Below, in pieces: positions 32,803 to 42,217 of a stretch of 43,719 nt of DNA. Within the stretch, counting starts at the first letter, position 1; the number at the start of each line of letters is the position of its first letter. The translations under genes and the position numbers were made by a program. Location of the stretch: positions 1 through 43,719 of the forward strand of contig NZ_JACJSF010000067.1 of assembly GCF_014698035.1 (NCBI RefSeq). Reading direction: 5' to 3'. The stretch is from Desmonostoc muscorum FACHB-395. Lineage in GTDB: Bacteria > Cyanobacteriota > Cyanobacteriia > Cyanobacteriales > Nostocaceae. The notes under the pieces are model-generated. The model was not told the origin of the DNA. It saw nothing but the letters and a program-made list of their open reading frames with translations, and did not search any database.

Positions 32803-33492
32803 CTAAGCTAAACACTCAACAAACTCCGCGTGTTCTTGTGAATTTAACCCTTGTTGCAGCACTGCTAAAACTTTCGTCATATCCCCTGTAATTAACGATG
32901 TAACAGCTAACCACAAGCCTGGAAATATCCTACTTTTAATTACACCATCTGCATCTGCTACAAGTGGCAAATATTCACCATTTTGCAAACAGAACCAGTC
33001 GAGTTTATTCTCTAAAGTCTGCCAGACGATATATTCTTGCACTCCATTGCGACGGTAGGCGCGTTTTTTGTCGTACAAATCAATAGATGCACTACTCGCT
33101 GCCACTTCTGCTACTAATTCCGGTGCGCCTTCTATATAATCATCCTTACTGATATATGACTGTCCTCTGGCTGGTTTATCTATCAACAGCAAAACATCAG
33201 GCTGTGGTTCATTGTCTAAATCTAAGCGCACGGTAGCATTATCGCCTAGTTCTACGCCTGGGGTGGAAACTTTGTAATTCCCTAACCAGATAATTAAGTT
33301 TCCATGAGGTAAACCATGACTTCTAAAACGCAGTGGTGATGCCACGTAGACGACTCCTTCGATTAATTCTGCTTTTTTATTAGGCATTGCTGTATAACGA
33401 CGCTCGAATTCGTAGCGGGTTAAGCGATCGCCACTTTCTAAGGGAGGGATGGAAGCGCTATTATTTAAGCCATGTTCTACAGAAGCCGCCAT
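32803..33492 (-). CDS. Uma2-family (DUF820) endonuclease-like protein
   Basis: A 229-residue protein from ATG 33492 (AGGA 8 nt upstream; an upstream ATG at 33507 would add five residues). Family landmarks: DRLTRYEFERRY, AELIEGVVYVASP, EPQPDVLLLID (the Asp of the PD-(D/E)XK fold), PELVAEVAASSASIDLYDKKRAYRRNGVQEYIVW. Uma2 proteins are predicted nucleases present in dozens of copies in cyanobacterial genomes; their biological role is not settled. It is a single gene with no toxin or methylase neighbour. Confidence 0.85.
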   Translation of the reverse strand: MAASVEHGLNNSASIPPLESGDRLTRYEFERRYTAMPNKKAELIEGVVYVASPLRFRSHGLPHGNLIIWLGNYKVSTPGVELGDNATVRLDLDNEPQPDVLLLIDKPARGQSYISKDDYIEGAPELVAEVAASSASIDLYDKKRAYRRNGVQEYIVWQTLENKLDWFCLQNGEYLPLVADADGVIKSRIFPGLWLAVTSLITGDMTKVLAVLQQGLNSQEHAEFVECLA

Positions 33493-33687
33493 TACCTGAT
33501 TCCTCATTCACAGGAGTTGTAGCTTGAATCTAACATAGTGAAGCCTCATGTTTTCGAGAAGCCGCCAAGAGTACGTCTACGCAGACAAGAAGTTTCTTAA
33601 TGTAACTGTCTATACTAGAATTGGATAATTCTAGGGAATATATCCTGTCCAAACTTGTTTGGCAGGGTTAGACAGTGGGTTTTTCTA

Positions 33688-35385
33688 ATGAAAAAATTTC
33701 TGAGATACCTGGGTTTAGGTTTGCTATCTACCTTTTTGACTTCTACTCCCGGATTGGCGGCTGAACGCATTAGTTTTTTTTATCCTCCCTTCGGCGAATT
33801 CTCGTTATCGGTGGACTCGCTAGAAACTTTTGCGAAAGTTGGGAAAATCGATCAAGATTTTTCATTTTATGCTAGCCGTGCTACTCCTCAACAACTCGCT
33901 CAACTGCGGGATCTGCTCCAGCAAAGGTTCAATATCACTCCTACTTTAGTATCTCAAGTCACTTACTCACCGATCGGCGAGGAAGTAGTGCAACAACTAG
34001 GAAAATTACTCCTCACTGAGTCTCGACAGAATGGCTTCTATGCCATACGCGCCTCTTTGATTTTGGCTGCTGCCGATCGCGAGGGTTTAACGGTTGTGAA
34101 TTTGCTGCGGAAATTTCCTAGCAATACTGTGCGGGTGAATTTCACAGAGGGGTTAAGGATAGTTGATGACTTGTCACAATTGCTCAAGAAAAAGGATGAA
34201 GTTGTAGCTTCTCTTCAAAAAGAAGCGATCGCTCAAGCAGCCAATTCAACTGTTGACTTCTCAAAACAACCAGATTTGCGATCGCCAGGAAAATTCCGTT
34301 GGCTGAAAAAAAGCCTGGAGTTAAATGACATTTCTCGCTCACGCCGTCTACCGATAGATATCTATTTACCTACAACTCAAAACTCAGAACCCACAGATCA
34401 GAATTCTCCGTCTCCTCCCTTTCCCCTGATTGTCATTTCTCATGGTCTTGCTTCAGACCGCTCTACCTTTGTCTACCTGGCAGAACATCTAGCATCTTAT
34501 GGTTTTGCTGTTGCTGTACTAGAACACCCTGGTAGTAATGCCAAACGTTTTCAGCAATACTTTGCGGGTTTAGCAAGTCCACCAGAACCAGAGGAATTTA
34601 TCAATCGACCTTTGGATATAAAGTATCTCCTCGATGAACTCCAGCGTCTAGAAAAATCTGATCCCACTCTCCACGGAAAACTCAATTTTCAGCAAGTTGG
34701 GGCGATTGGTCAGTCTTTTGGTGGTTATACTGTTTTGACTCTAGCAGGAGCAACGATTAACTTTGAGCAACTGCGCCAAGAATGTAATCCCAATTATTCA
34801 TCCTTTAATTTGTCGCTGTTGTTGCAGTGTGAAGCAACTAAGTTACCCCAAAAAAATTATGAACTCAAAGACGATCGCATCAAGGCAATCATGGCGATTA
34901 ATCCCATTGACAGCTTAGTTTTGGGTGAGAGCGGAATCAGTCAAATTAAAATGCCTGTAATGCTGATAGCAGGTAGTCAAGATATTTTTGCCCCACCTGT
35001 ATTTGAGCAAATTCGCCCCTTCACCTGGCTTTCTGATCCCAATAAGTACCTGGCTTTGATTGAAAACGCCACCCACTTTTCAGCGATCGCAGAACCTACT
35101 CCTGAAAATGATATCTTACCTGTGCCACCTGCCTTACTGGGCCCCGATCGTGATGCTGTTTATTCTTATCTCAATGCCCTCAGCGTCGCTTTTATGGAAA
35201 CCCATCTTCTCAACCGCCCTGAATACCGTTCCTATTTGCAGCCATCTTATGCCACATTTATCAGCAAAGAGCCGCTTAATCTCAGTATTTTACAGTCTTT
35301 ATCAGTAGCTCAATTTAATCAAATCTGGAGTGCGTCAATTCCTCAGTCAGGCAAACTATCAAATCCTCAACCTACCCCACGTTAG
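33688..35385 (+). CDS. Secreted DUF1400 / alpha-beta hydrolase
   Basis: A 565-residue exported protein from ATG 33688 (MKKFLRYLGLGLLSTFLTST); a TTG at 33655 would add eleven residues before the signal peptide and is unlikely. Cleavage is expected near GLAAERISFF. The mature N-terminus RISFFYPPFGEFSLSVDSLETFA is the DUF1400 domain, a cyanobacterial module. The second half is a dienelactone-hydrolase/PAF-acetylhydrolase-like fold: LIVISHGLASDRSTF, nucleophile elbow GQSFGG, MLIAGSQDIFAPP (acid) and ENATHFS (His). The substrate is probably a lipid or ester in the periplasm; this is inference. A hairpin at 35482-35516 may end transcription. Confidence 0.85.
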   Translation: MKKFLRYLGLGLLSTFLTSTPGLAAERISFFYPPFGEFSLSVDSLETFAKVGKIDQDFSFYASRATPQQLAQLRDLLQQRFNITPTLVSQVTYSPIGEEVVQQLGKLLLTESRQNGFYAIRASLILAAADREGLTVVNLLRKFPSNTVRVNFTEGLRIVDDLSQLLKKKDEVVASLQKEAIAQAANSTVDFSKQPDLRSPGKFRWLKKSLELNDISRSRRLPIDIYLPTTQNSEPTDQNSPSPPFPLIVISHGLASDRSTFVYLAEHLASYGFAVAVLEHPGSNAKRFQQYFAGLASPPEPEEFINRPLDIKYLLDELQRLEKSDPTLHGKLNFQQVGAIGQSFGGYTVLTLAGATINFEQLRQECNPNYSSFNLSLLLQCEATKLPQKNYELKDDRIKAIMAINPIDSLVLGESGISQIKMPVMLIAGSQDIFAPPVFEQIRPFTWLSDPNKYLALIENATHFSAIAEPTPENDILPVPPALLGPDRDAVYSYLNALSVAFMETHLLNRPEYRSYLQPSYATFISKEPLNLSILQSLSVAQFNQIWSASIPQSGKLSNPQPTPR

Positions 35386-35481
35386 TTATGACTGGGAGCA
35401 TCGTGAAAAGAGCAGGGGAGAAAAGAGGATTACGTAAATATACGTGGGCGCGGTGGAAGGCAGAATATTAGAACTTACAGC

Positions 35482-35516
35482 AAGATCCCCACCTTCTGCC
35501 AGAAGTTGGGGATCTT
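35482..35516 (+). terminator. Strong hairpin after the DUF1400 hydrolase
   Basis: AAGATCCCCA-CTTCT pairs with AGAAG-TGGGGATCTT (one mismatch, 3- to 5-nt loop) and is followed by ATTATT. It lies about 100 bp after the hydrolase stop. The stem is very stable, but the T-run is interrupted. Confidence 0.55.
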
Positions 35517-36048
35517 ATTATTCAGGAATGATTTAAATTAGCAACACGACAAGTCTCAAAGATTACTTTGACAAACTCAAAGGTAAAGCCAAATAAATTA
35601 CTATTTACACTAAAGTTTTAGCAGATAAAACGCTGTTGTAATTTCCATTAAAAATGATGTATTAACCCTCTTATATTTTTAAAAAAAATACAACCTCAGA
35701 AGCCTTTGTTTTCAATAAATCAGTAAATATGCTGATGGAAATCTGCGCGTTAATCAGTAACTCTAACTATTGCAAGCATAAACTCAAATTCTATATGTCT
35801 TTTTTGTTCCTAACAGATGAATTAGATATAAGAATTGCCTAAAAAAAGCCTATTTGTCAGGAAAGTGAGATATTTCTACTGAGGGATTTATAAAAACTTA
35901 TTTAATAAAATATTTTATATATATATGCTTGTCGTTAAGAAGAATTAAGAAATCCTTATTAAAGAATATTGCAATACCTTGATTTAATTGCTAACGTGTG
36001 TATGACAACGATGCTGATGAACGCTCTGATCTAGGAGAAATAAAATCT

Positions 36049-36237
36049 ATGAGCTATAGCCATTCAGCCAAGTGTGTTAGGCTTTGACGGGTTAACAACG
36101 AGAAATTTCTGCCTCGTATAGACAATTATGAGGGATTGCAGATTAACCAAGAAATATCTTGTTGCCAAAGGCTTAATTTCAGTTTGATTTCAATTGCAAT
36201 AGATTATTTGTCTTACTTGATGCCGACAAGCAAATGA
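36049..36237 (+). pseudogene. Broken small open frame behind a good ribosome-binding site
   Basis: AGGAGA stands 11 nt before ATG 36049. The frame reads MSYSHSAKCVRL, hits TGA (36085-36087), and then stays open for 49 codons (VNNEKFLPRIDNYEGLQINQ ... DYLSYLMPTSK) to a second TGA at 36235-36237. It may be a small gene with a nonsense mutation, or a 12-residue peptide. A 10-codon frame (ATG 36002) ends just before the ribosome-binding site. I recognise no family. Confidence 0.3.
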
Positions 36238-36389
36238 AGAAAGGGAAAGGGGGAAAGGTTAAAGGGTAAAGGGGAAAGGAATGAAATTTCCCCTTTCCCT
36301 TTACCTCTTCCCCACAAATGCCAAGAAGTCTCTTGTGGGAAAAAGTTCTTTATGCTTTCCCCCTTACCCTTTCCCCTTTTCCCCTTTTT
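36238..36389. repeat. GGGAAAGG/CCTTTCCC low-complexity inverted repeats
   Basis: Purine-rich units (GGGAAAGGGGGAAAGG, GGGTAAAGGGGAAAGG) at 36243-36280 face pyrimidine-rich units (CCCCTTTCCCTTTACC at 36289-36304 and again at 36358-36388). They can form large hairpins. Such units are frequent between genes of Nostoc-type genomes. Confidence 0.7.
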
Positions 36390-36461
36390 GGTAACTCTTG
36401 ATTGTGTATATCGGCAATAACCAAGAGGTTGGTAAGACTTAGATTTTGGAGGATAAAACCA

Positions 36462-37334
36462 ATGGAGATTCAAGGTAAAGTTGCTCTGATTACAGGGGCT
36501 TCGCGTGGGATTGGACGAGCGATCGCTCTTGAGCTAGCGCAAGTTGGCATTAAGCGACTGATATTGGTAGCACGGGATCGCCAAAAGTTAGTTGAGGTAG
36601 CTAACGAAATCGAGGCGATGGGAACCGAAACTGCGATCGTGGCATTAGATTTGACGCAGACAATTGAAGTAAATATCGCTGTTGCCCAACTGTGGCGCAA
36701 TTTCGGACAGATTCACATGCTGGTTAATTGTGCGGGTGTCGCATACCAAAGCTCGTTTTTGCAATCTAAGATGCCTCAAGTTCAAGAAGAAATTTCTGTG
36801 AACTTGTTAGGGATGTACAACCTCACGAGTCTGATTGCTCGACGTATGGTCAGCCAAAGGCAAGGGACAATCGTCAATGTATCGAGTCTGATGGGGAAGG
36901 TGGCTGCACCAACAATGGCGACTTACTCAGCTACCAAGTTTGCCATCTTAGGATTTACCCAAGCCTTGCGCCAAGAACTAGCTGAACACAATATCCGAGT
37001 GATTGCATTACTGCCTACCCTCACAGACACAGACATGGTGCGCGACTTAAAATTATTTCGCTGGGTGATCCCCATGACTCCCCAGGAAGTGGCCAAAGCA
37101 CTCGTCACCGGAATGCAAAATGATTCACCAGAAATTTTAGTCGGATGGCAAAGTCATTTAGCTATATTGTGTCAACGCCTTGCACCTTGGTTGCTAGAGC
37201 TAATTTTACGAATCGCAACTCCGCCAGCGCCAAGAAAGCAACAGCCTGCTGAAAGACTCAACAAGCTGATCCCGAAACTGAGCTTTTTGACGAGAATCCA
37301 TCGTTTCGGTGATTTGTTCTTGTCAAGAACATGA
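36462..37334 (+). CDS. Short-chain dehydrogenase/reductase (SDR)
   Basis: A 290-residue classical SDR starting at ATG 36462, chosen because GGAGG lies 9 nt upstream and the chain then begins MEIQGKVALITGASRGIG; an upstream in-frame start would add 20 unrelated residues. The NAD(P) loop is TGASRGIG (11-18), followed by NCAGVA, the catalytic Ser in IVNVSSLMGK and the YxxxK pair in TYSATKFAILGF. A C-terminal extension (about 235-290) with basic and hydrophobic segments (LAILCQRLAPWLLELILRIA) could touch a membrane, as in lipid- or ketoacyl-reducing SDRs. The substrate is unknown. It is convergent with the next gene. Confidence 0.88.
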   Translation: MEIQGKVALITGASRGIGRAIALELAQVGIKRLILVARDRQKLVEVANEIEAMGTETAIVALDLTQTIEVNIAVAQLWRNFGQIHMLVNCAGVAYQSSFLQSKMPQVQEEISVNLLGMYNLTSLIARRMVSQRQGTIVNVSSLMGKVAAPTMATYSATKFAILGFTQALRQELAEHNIRVIALLPTLTDTDMVRDLKLFRWVIPMTPQEVAKALVTGMQNDSPEILVGWQSHLAILCQRLAPWLLELILRIATPPAPRKQQPAERLNKLIPKLSFLTRIHRFGDLFLSRT

Positions 37335-37394
37335 TTTCTCGCGTGTCTGCACATAAGTCCTAAATTTTTTAGTGCATCGCTTATCCTACTGGGG

Positions 37395-37973
37395 TCAATT
37401 GCCTTTATATAAAAGGTAAAAACGGAAATACCCGATCGTGTAAAACAGATTGACTGCAATTAGCAATCCTTTACCCCAGTAGGTTCGTGTGGAAGGAAAC
37501 AGGTAAATAGTTGCCCCTAGAACTAAGAGAATTTCTACCAAAGCTGCGATTGAGCCATAATGATTTGAGTCCCAATAAGAAACAGGGCTGATAAAACGGT
37601 AATTACTGAAGGGAAAGAAATGTCGGTGAGCGTCGTTGTTATGGACTGGGAAATCTAAAAGAGAATGTAGCACCATACTGGCAAAGCCAACTTCAATCAA
37701 CTGCCAACTACAGATATGGGCAATCAATATTCCAAGCAGCGCTAGTGGAATTGAATGAAACGTACTGACAATAGCTTGCCAAAAAGGTTGATAATAGACT
37801 TCTGACCAAATCTGGCGTGTCGGCAGATGGTAAACAAACTTCATTAAAAAGTAGAACACAAAGATGGGAATATCTGGTAAGACTGCGCCGATGATAATTG
37901 CCGGACTTGCCTGAGTTCGCAATTGTTGATTGAAAATCAGCAAGTTGAGAATAGCGTGACTTGGAGTATTCAT
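37395..37973 (-). CDS. YdjM-like / predicted metal-dependent membrane hydrolase
   Basis: A 192-residue integral membrane protein with about five hydrophobic segments. Polar motifs sit at the membrane edge as in the YdjM (LexA-regulated, DUF457-like) family: NTPSHAILNLLI (His), IIIGAVLPDIPIF (Asp), and VLHSLLDFPVHNNDAHRHFFPFS, a cluster of His and Asp that could bind metal. The substrate is unknown; relatives are predicted phospholipid-active hydrolases. It starts at ATG 37973 and is divergent from the GH57-type gene 77 bp away, so the two share an upstream region. Confidence 0.65.
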   Translation of the reverse strand: MNTPSHAILNLLIFNQQLRTQASPAIIIGAVLPDIPIFVFYFLMKFVYHLPTRQIWSEVYYQPFWQAIVSTFHSIPLALLGILIAHICSWQLIEVGFASMVLHSLLDFPVHNNDAHRHFFPFSNYRFISPVSYWDSNHYGSIAALVEILLVLGATIYLFPSTRTYWGKGLLIAVNLFYTIGYFRFYLLYKGN

Positions 37974-38050
37974 TGTATATACGCTGAGTTAAGTATTATT
38001 AAATACAAACGCAAGTTTTCTAGATATAACTCATATTGGAGCAACCAGAA

Positions 38051-39547
38051 ATGCTTTCCTTCCCTACTACTCTCAGCAGTTTGCCCGAAATCATTGATGG
38101 CTTGCCGAATATTTCTGGTTGGGAAACAGAGGTTCTCTCTGTAGTTAACCACGATCAACCAGTATTTTTACCAACAACAAATATCCGCTTAGAAGACGTA
38201 AATGCTGTGTTTGCGATCGCCTTACACATGCACCAGCCAACTATACCTGCTGGAAATGGCGGTACACTGATCAGCAATCTGCAATATATGTTTGAACATC
38301 CCAACGAGGGGGATAACCATAATGCAGATCCTTTTGCATATTGTTACAGCCGTATGGGAGACTTGATCCCCGAACTTGTAAGTCAAGGTTGCAATCCCCG
38401 TGTGATGTTGGATTACTCAGGTAATCTTTTGTGGGGATTGCGGCAAATGGGACGCGGTGATGTTCTCGATAACCTCAAACGGATCACTTGCGATCGCAAC
38501 TATCAACCTTATGTAGAATGGCTGGGTACAATGTGGGGTCATGCAGTTATTCCTTCTACACCCATAGCAGATATTAAATTACATATCGTTGCATGGCAAC
38601 ATCACTTCGCAGCAATTTTTGGCTGGGAAGCACTAGCACGAGTCAAAGGCTTTTCGCCTCCAGAAATGCACCTACCAAATCACCCTGATGCTCTCTTTGA
38701 ATTTGTGAAAGCGCTGAAAGAATGTGGATATCGCTGGCTACTCGTTCAAGAACATTCTGTAGAAACTCTTACTGGTCAATCTCTGACTCATAAACATTTA
38801 CCACATTGTCTGATTGCCCGCAATTCTCAAGGCGAAACTATTAGCATCACAGCCTTAATTAAAACTCAAGGTTCGGATACTAAATTAGTTGCACAAATGC
38901 AGCCTTATTATGAAGCTAAAACTTTATCCAAACAACAAATTGGTAGTGTTTTTGTGCCACCAATAGTTAGCCAAATTGGAGATGGTGAAAACGGCGGTGT
39001 GATGATGAATGAATTTCCTAGTGCTTTTAAACAAGCTTGGCGGGATATGGTCAATAATGGGGGAGGAAAATCAGGTGTTGTTGGAATGTGTGGTACAGAA
39101 TATTTAGAATTTATCGAAGCTGCTGGATGCAAACCTGAAGACTATCCAACTTGTCAGCCAGTGGGACAACATCAGATTTGGGAGAGAGTTTCACCAGATA
39201 ATTGCCAACCCGAAGCTGTAGAAAATGCGATTCAAGAATTAAAGCAAATAAACTCTAATTTTCATCTAGATGGAGCCTCATGGACAAATCATATCAGTTG
39301 GGTCAAAGGATATGAAAATGTGTTGTCTCCTATGTATCAATTAAGTAGTTTATTCCATCAAAAGTTTGATCAATTACAGCAACTTAATTCAACAGAACCT
39401 GTTACCAGACAATCTCACTATCGTAACCTTCTACTACACAACCTTTTGCTGCAAACCAGTTGTTTTCGTTATTGGGGACAAGGTGCTTGGACTGATCACG
39501 CACGGGAAATTTACCAACGTGGCGAAAACTTATTGCAGATGAATTGA
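38051..39547 (+). CDS. Glycoside hydrolase family 57-type protein
   Basis: A 498-residue protein from ATG 38051 (GGAG 10 nt upstream; a TTG at 38036 would add five residues). The N-terminal region IALHMHQPTIPAG and LDYSGNLLWGL are GH57 signatures. SPPEMHLPNHPDALFEFVKAL and GYRWLLVQEHSVE follow and may hold the catalytic carboxylates. The C-terminal part (about 390-498) is helical. GH57 enzymes act on alpha-glucans (amylase, amylopullulanase, branching enzyme), so a role in glycogen metabolism is possible but not shown. There is no signal peptide. The stop codon TGA is the start of a dispersed repeat copy. Confidence 0.8.
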   Translation: MLSFPTTLSSLPEIIDGLPNISGWETEVLSVVNHDQPVFLPTTNIRLEDVNAVFAIALHMHQPTIPAGNGGTLISNLQYMFEHPNEGDNHNADPFAYCYSRMGDLIPELVSQGCNPRVMLDYSGNLLWGLRQMGRGDVLDNLKRITCDRNYQPYVEWLGTMWGHAVIPSTPIADIKLHIVAWQHHFAAIFGWEALARVKGFSPPEMHLPNHPDALFEFVKALKECGYRWLLVQEHSVETLTGQSLTHKHLPHCLIARNSQGETISITALIKTQGSDTKLVAQMQPYYEAKTLSKQQIGSVFVPPIVSQIGDGENGGVMMNEFPSAFKQAWRDMVNNGGGKSGVVGMCGTEYLEFIEAAGCKPEDYPTCQPVGQHQIWERVSPDNCQPEAVENAIQELKQINSNFHLDGASWTNHISWVKGYENVLSPMYQLSSLFHQKFDQLQQLNSTEPVTRQSHYRNLLLHNLLLQTSCFRYWGQGAWTDHAREIYQRGENLLQMN

Positions 39548-39696
39548 AGAAGAACTTAGGAGTCTGAATCAAGACTTTTCTGCGAGACGTTACGTGCAGC
39601 GTCTCGTAGAGAAAGATGACAAGAATTCGTAGAGTGTGTGTAAGTCTTACTGAATTCTGACTCCTGAATTCTGAATTCTGTTTCGATAAAAAGTCA
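39545..39696. repeat. Dispersed repeat, copy 3
   Basis: It starts TGAAGAAGAACTTAGGAGTC and GAATCAAGAC and ends with CTGAATTCTGACTCCTGAAT followed by TCTGAATTCTG and TTTCGATAAAAA, the same frame as copy 1 (22199-22403). The centre differs: it holds CTGCGAGACGTTACGTGCAG and CGTCTCGTAGAG palindromes instead of the 26-nt hairpin core. Confidence 0.65.
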
Positions 39697-39806
39697 GGTG
39701 AATTGAGATTTAGTTCAAGTAAGTGGGAAATCTAAGTGTAGGTTGCTGGGTGCTGAGATCCAAATTGGATGAGCTACCTGGGGTTAAAACTTACAATGAG
39801 GTAGTT

Positions 39807-40964
39807 GTGTTTCGAGTTGTTGTTGGCCATAGCGACGATCCTGATTCTCAAAATGCGATCGCTGAAGTTATTCAAGAATGTAGCTGTTCTCTTGCCGATT
39901 CCCTTCCTCAAGCTGGAATTTTATTTACTGCTATAGACTTTGACCATGTGTTAATTTTACAGCGCATCCAAGACGCTTTCCCCGGAATTGAGTTGATTGG
40001 TGGAACTACAAATGGAGAAATCTCTTCAATTCTGGAGTTTCAGCAAGATTCTCTGACCTTAATGCTGTTTGCTAGCGATGAAGTGGAAATTTGTGCAGGT
40101 ATTGGACGAGGAGCATCCAAAAATCCAGCCCTTGCAGCCCAAGAAGCGATCGCCCAAGCTAAGGCAAAGAGTGCATCTTTACCACAATTGTGCCTTACTT
40201 TCCCGGATAGTCTAACCAGCAATGGGGTTTTAATTTTAGAAGCTTTAAAACAAAGCCTCGGAGAGCATATTCCCATCATTGGGGGAATGACTGCCGATGA
40301 CTATACCTTTGACAAAACCTACCAATTCTTCCAGGGTGAGGTATTGAGTGATTCAATTCCAGTGCTGCTATTCTCTGGAAAACTACTATTTTCTCACGGA
40401 GTTGCCTGTGGTTGGACTCCCATTAGTCAACGTAGCCGTGTAACTAAAGTGGATGGAAACGTAGTCTATGAAATTGATGGACAGCGTGCCTTAGATTTCT
40501 ATCAGCATTATCTTGGTGAAGAAAGATTTGCATCCAATTATGCCATCTATGCTCTAGCAGTTTTTGAGGATCAAAATCATTTCTATTTACGCGCACCCAA
40601 TGGCTACGATCAACAGTCTGGTAGCGTGAAGTTTTTTTTAGATATTCCTGAACAGGCCGTTGTACAAATCACTGATGCAACTCGTGACAATATTTTGTTA
40701 GCCTCTGAGACATCTTTGAAAAATGCTCTTGCCGATTATCCTGGTTTAGAACCAACAGCAGCGTTGCTGATTTCCTGTGCAGCCCGTCGGCGAATTCTGG
40801 GAACTCTGACCAGAGAGGAGTATCAGCTTGTCAAAACTCATTTACCATACGCATTGCCTTGTTGTGGTTTCTATGCTTATGGTGAAATTGCTCCTATAGC
40901 GAGTGGAGGCCAAACGCAAATTCATAACAAAACCTTTGTCACACTGTTAATAGGAACAAAATGA
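39807..40964 (+). CDS. FIST-domain sensory protein
   Basis: A 385-residue protein with FIST N and C domains (F-box/intracellular signal transduction type, thought to bind small ligands such as amino acids). Visible landmarks: GIELIGGTTNGEISS, HIPIIGGMTADDY, FSHGVACGWTPIS, GQRALDFYQHYLG and the end CCGFYAYGEIAP...HNKTFVTLLIG. I prefer GTG 39807 as start (GAGG 5 nt upstream, MFRVVVGHSDDPDS); a GTG at 39723 would add 28 residues of poor character. The histidine kinase gene begins 7 bp after its stop, so the two form an operon and probably one signalling pair: FIST senses, the kinase transmits. Confidence 0.85.
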   Translation: MFRVVVGHSDDPDSQNAIAEVIQECSCSLADSLPQAGILFTAIDFDHVLILQRIQDAFPGIELIGGTTNGEISSILEFQQDSLTLMLFASDEVEICAGIGRGASKNPALAAQEAIAQAKAKSASLPQLCLTFPDSLTSNGVLILEALKQSLGEHIPIIGGMTADDYTFDKTYQFFQGEVLSDSIPVLLFSGKLLFSHGVACGWTPISQRSRVTKVDGNVVYEIDGQRALDFYQHYLGEERFASNYAIYALAVFEDQNHFYLRAPNGYDQQSGSVKFFLDIPEQAVVQITDATRDNILLASETSLKNALADYPGLEPTAALLISCAARRRILGTLTREEYQLVKTHLPYALPCCGFYAYGEIAPIASGGQTQIHNKTFVTLLIGTK

Positions 40965-40971
40965 GTTGTGT

Positions 40972-42039
40972 ATGGATAACCAAGACAATTCCATACAGAT
41001 GCAAGAGTTAGAAAAGACAAACCGTATCTTGCGGAAAAAGCTGGAACGCTGCGAATCTGAACGCCGCCAGCTAGAAACTGACATTTGCACAAAGGAATTT
41101 TTACTCAAGAAAGTCATTTGTGAGTTAGAAGATTCGCGCACAGATTTGCAGCACAGAGGCCAAGAGTTAGAAAATACGTTAGATAGTTTGCATCAAATGC
41201 AAGCTCAAATGATTCAAAGCGAAAAGATGTCTGCCCTGGGTCAAATGGTGGCAGGGATTGCTCATGAAATCAACAATCCCGTTAGCTTTATTTACGGAAA
41301 TCTCAGCTACATTAGCCAATATATTCATGACTTACTGCGACTTGTCCAGCTTTATCACCGTTATTTCCCCAACCCACCTACTGAAATTCAAACCGAACGC
41401 AAAACCATCGATTTAGAGTTTCTAGAAAAAGACGCGATTATGGTATTGCATTCAATGAATATCGGGACAGAGCGGATTCGAGAGATTGTGCTGTCACTAC
41501 GTAACTTCTCACGCTTAGATGAAAGTGAGTTCAAAGCCGTAGATGTTCATGAAGGCATCGACAATACTTTGATGATTTTGCAACACCGCCTTAAAGCCAC
41601 TGACAAAAGCCCAGTCATTCAGATCATCAAAGACTACGGTAATTTATCTCATGTAGAATGCTGCGCCGGACAGATCAACCAGGTGTTTATGAATATTTTA
41701 GTAAATGCGCTCGATGCTCTCGAAGAATTCAATGCTAAACGAACTTATCGAGAAATCCGCGATAATCCCAGTGCCATTACGATTCGTACCTCTGTCATTG
41801 ATTCGCAATGGGTAAAAATTGCGATCGCTGACAATGGCTCTGGGATTCCCGAATCGATTCAAAAAAAGATTTTCAACCCCTTCTTTACAACAAAACCTGT
41901 CGGTAAGGGCACAGGAATGGGAATGGCTATCAGCTATCAAATTATCACCGAAAAACATAGCGGCAAGTTAGAATTTTTTTCTACACTTGGAAAAGGAACG
42001 GAGTTTGTAGTTCAAATTCCTATCCAGCAACAAGTTTAG
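40972..42039 (+). CDS. Histidine kinase partnered with the FIST sensor
   Basis: A 355-residue soluble kinase from ATG 40972. Residues 1-85 are a coiled coil (LEKTNRILRKKLERCESERR). The phosphoacceptor box is GIAHEINNPVSF with H98. The ATPase domain has the N-box NILVNALDAL, G1 DNGSGIP, the F-box FNPFFTTKP and G2 GKGTGMGMAIS, all intact. It has no sensor domain of its own, which suits control by the upstream FIST protein. No response regulator is adjacent. It is paralogous to the convergent kinase at 42218-43576: both share the spacing after the H-box (FIYGNLSYISQYIHDLLRL versus FIWGNITYVSTYSQDLLKL). Confidence 0.9.
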   Translation: MDNQDNSIQMQELEKTNRILRKKLERCESERRQLETDICTKEFLLKKVICELEDSRTDLQHRGQELENTLDSLHQMQAQMIQSEKMSALGQMVAGIAHEINNPVSFIYGNLSYISQYIHDLLRLVQLYHRYFPNPPTEIQTERKTIDLEFLEKDAIMVLHSMNIGTERIREIVLSLRNFSRLDESEFKAVDVHEGIDNTLMILQHRLKATDKSPVIQIIKDYGNLSHVECCAGQINQVFMNILVNALDALEEFNAKRTYREIRDNPSAITIRTSVIDSQWVKIAIADNGSGIPESIQKKIFNPFFTTKPVGKGTGMGMAISYQIITEKHSGKLEFFSTLGKGTEFVVQIPIQQQV

Positions 42040-42217
42040 TCATTTGTCATTGGTTATTGGTGATTGGTAATAATGACTTCGGTTTCTCTACGGCTTTTTA
42101 TGAAAATGATAGTGAGGCATTAGCGAGTTTACGAGCATTGCAAATGCGGGAATGTGGATCAAATAAGGGGGGTTTTCGTAGCCGTAGGATGAGTTAAAAT
42201 TCATGATTTTGAATCAA

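Larger units (their letters stand above)
35386..36461. other. 1.1-kb intergenic region
   Basis: It contains the terminator-like hairpin 35482-35516, a long AT-rich stretch without coding character (35540-36000), a short open frame with a good ribosome-binding site (36049) broken by a stop, and the GGGAAAGG-type inverted repeats 36238-36389. The ribosome-binding site of the SDR gene (GGAGG, 36448-36452) closes it. Confidence 0.55.
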
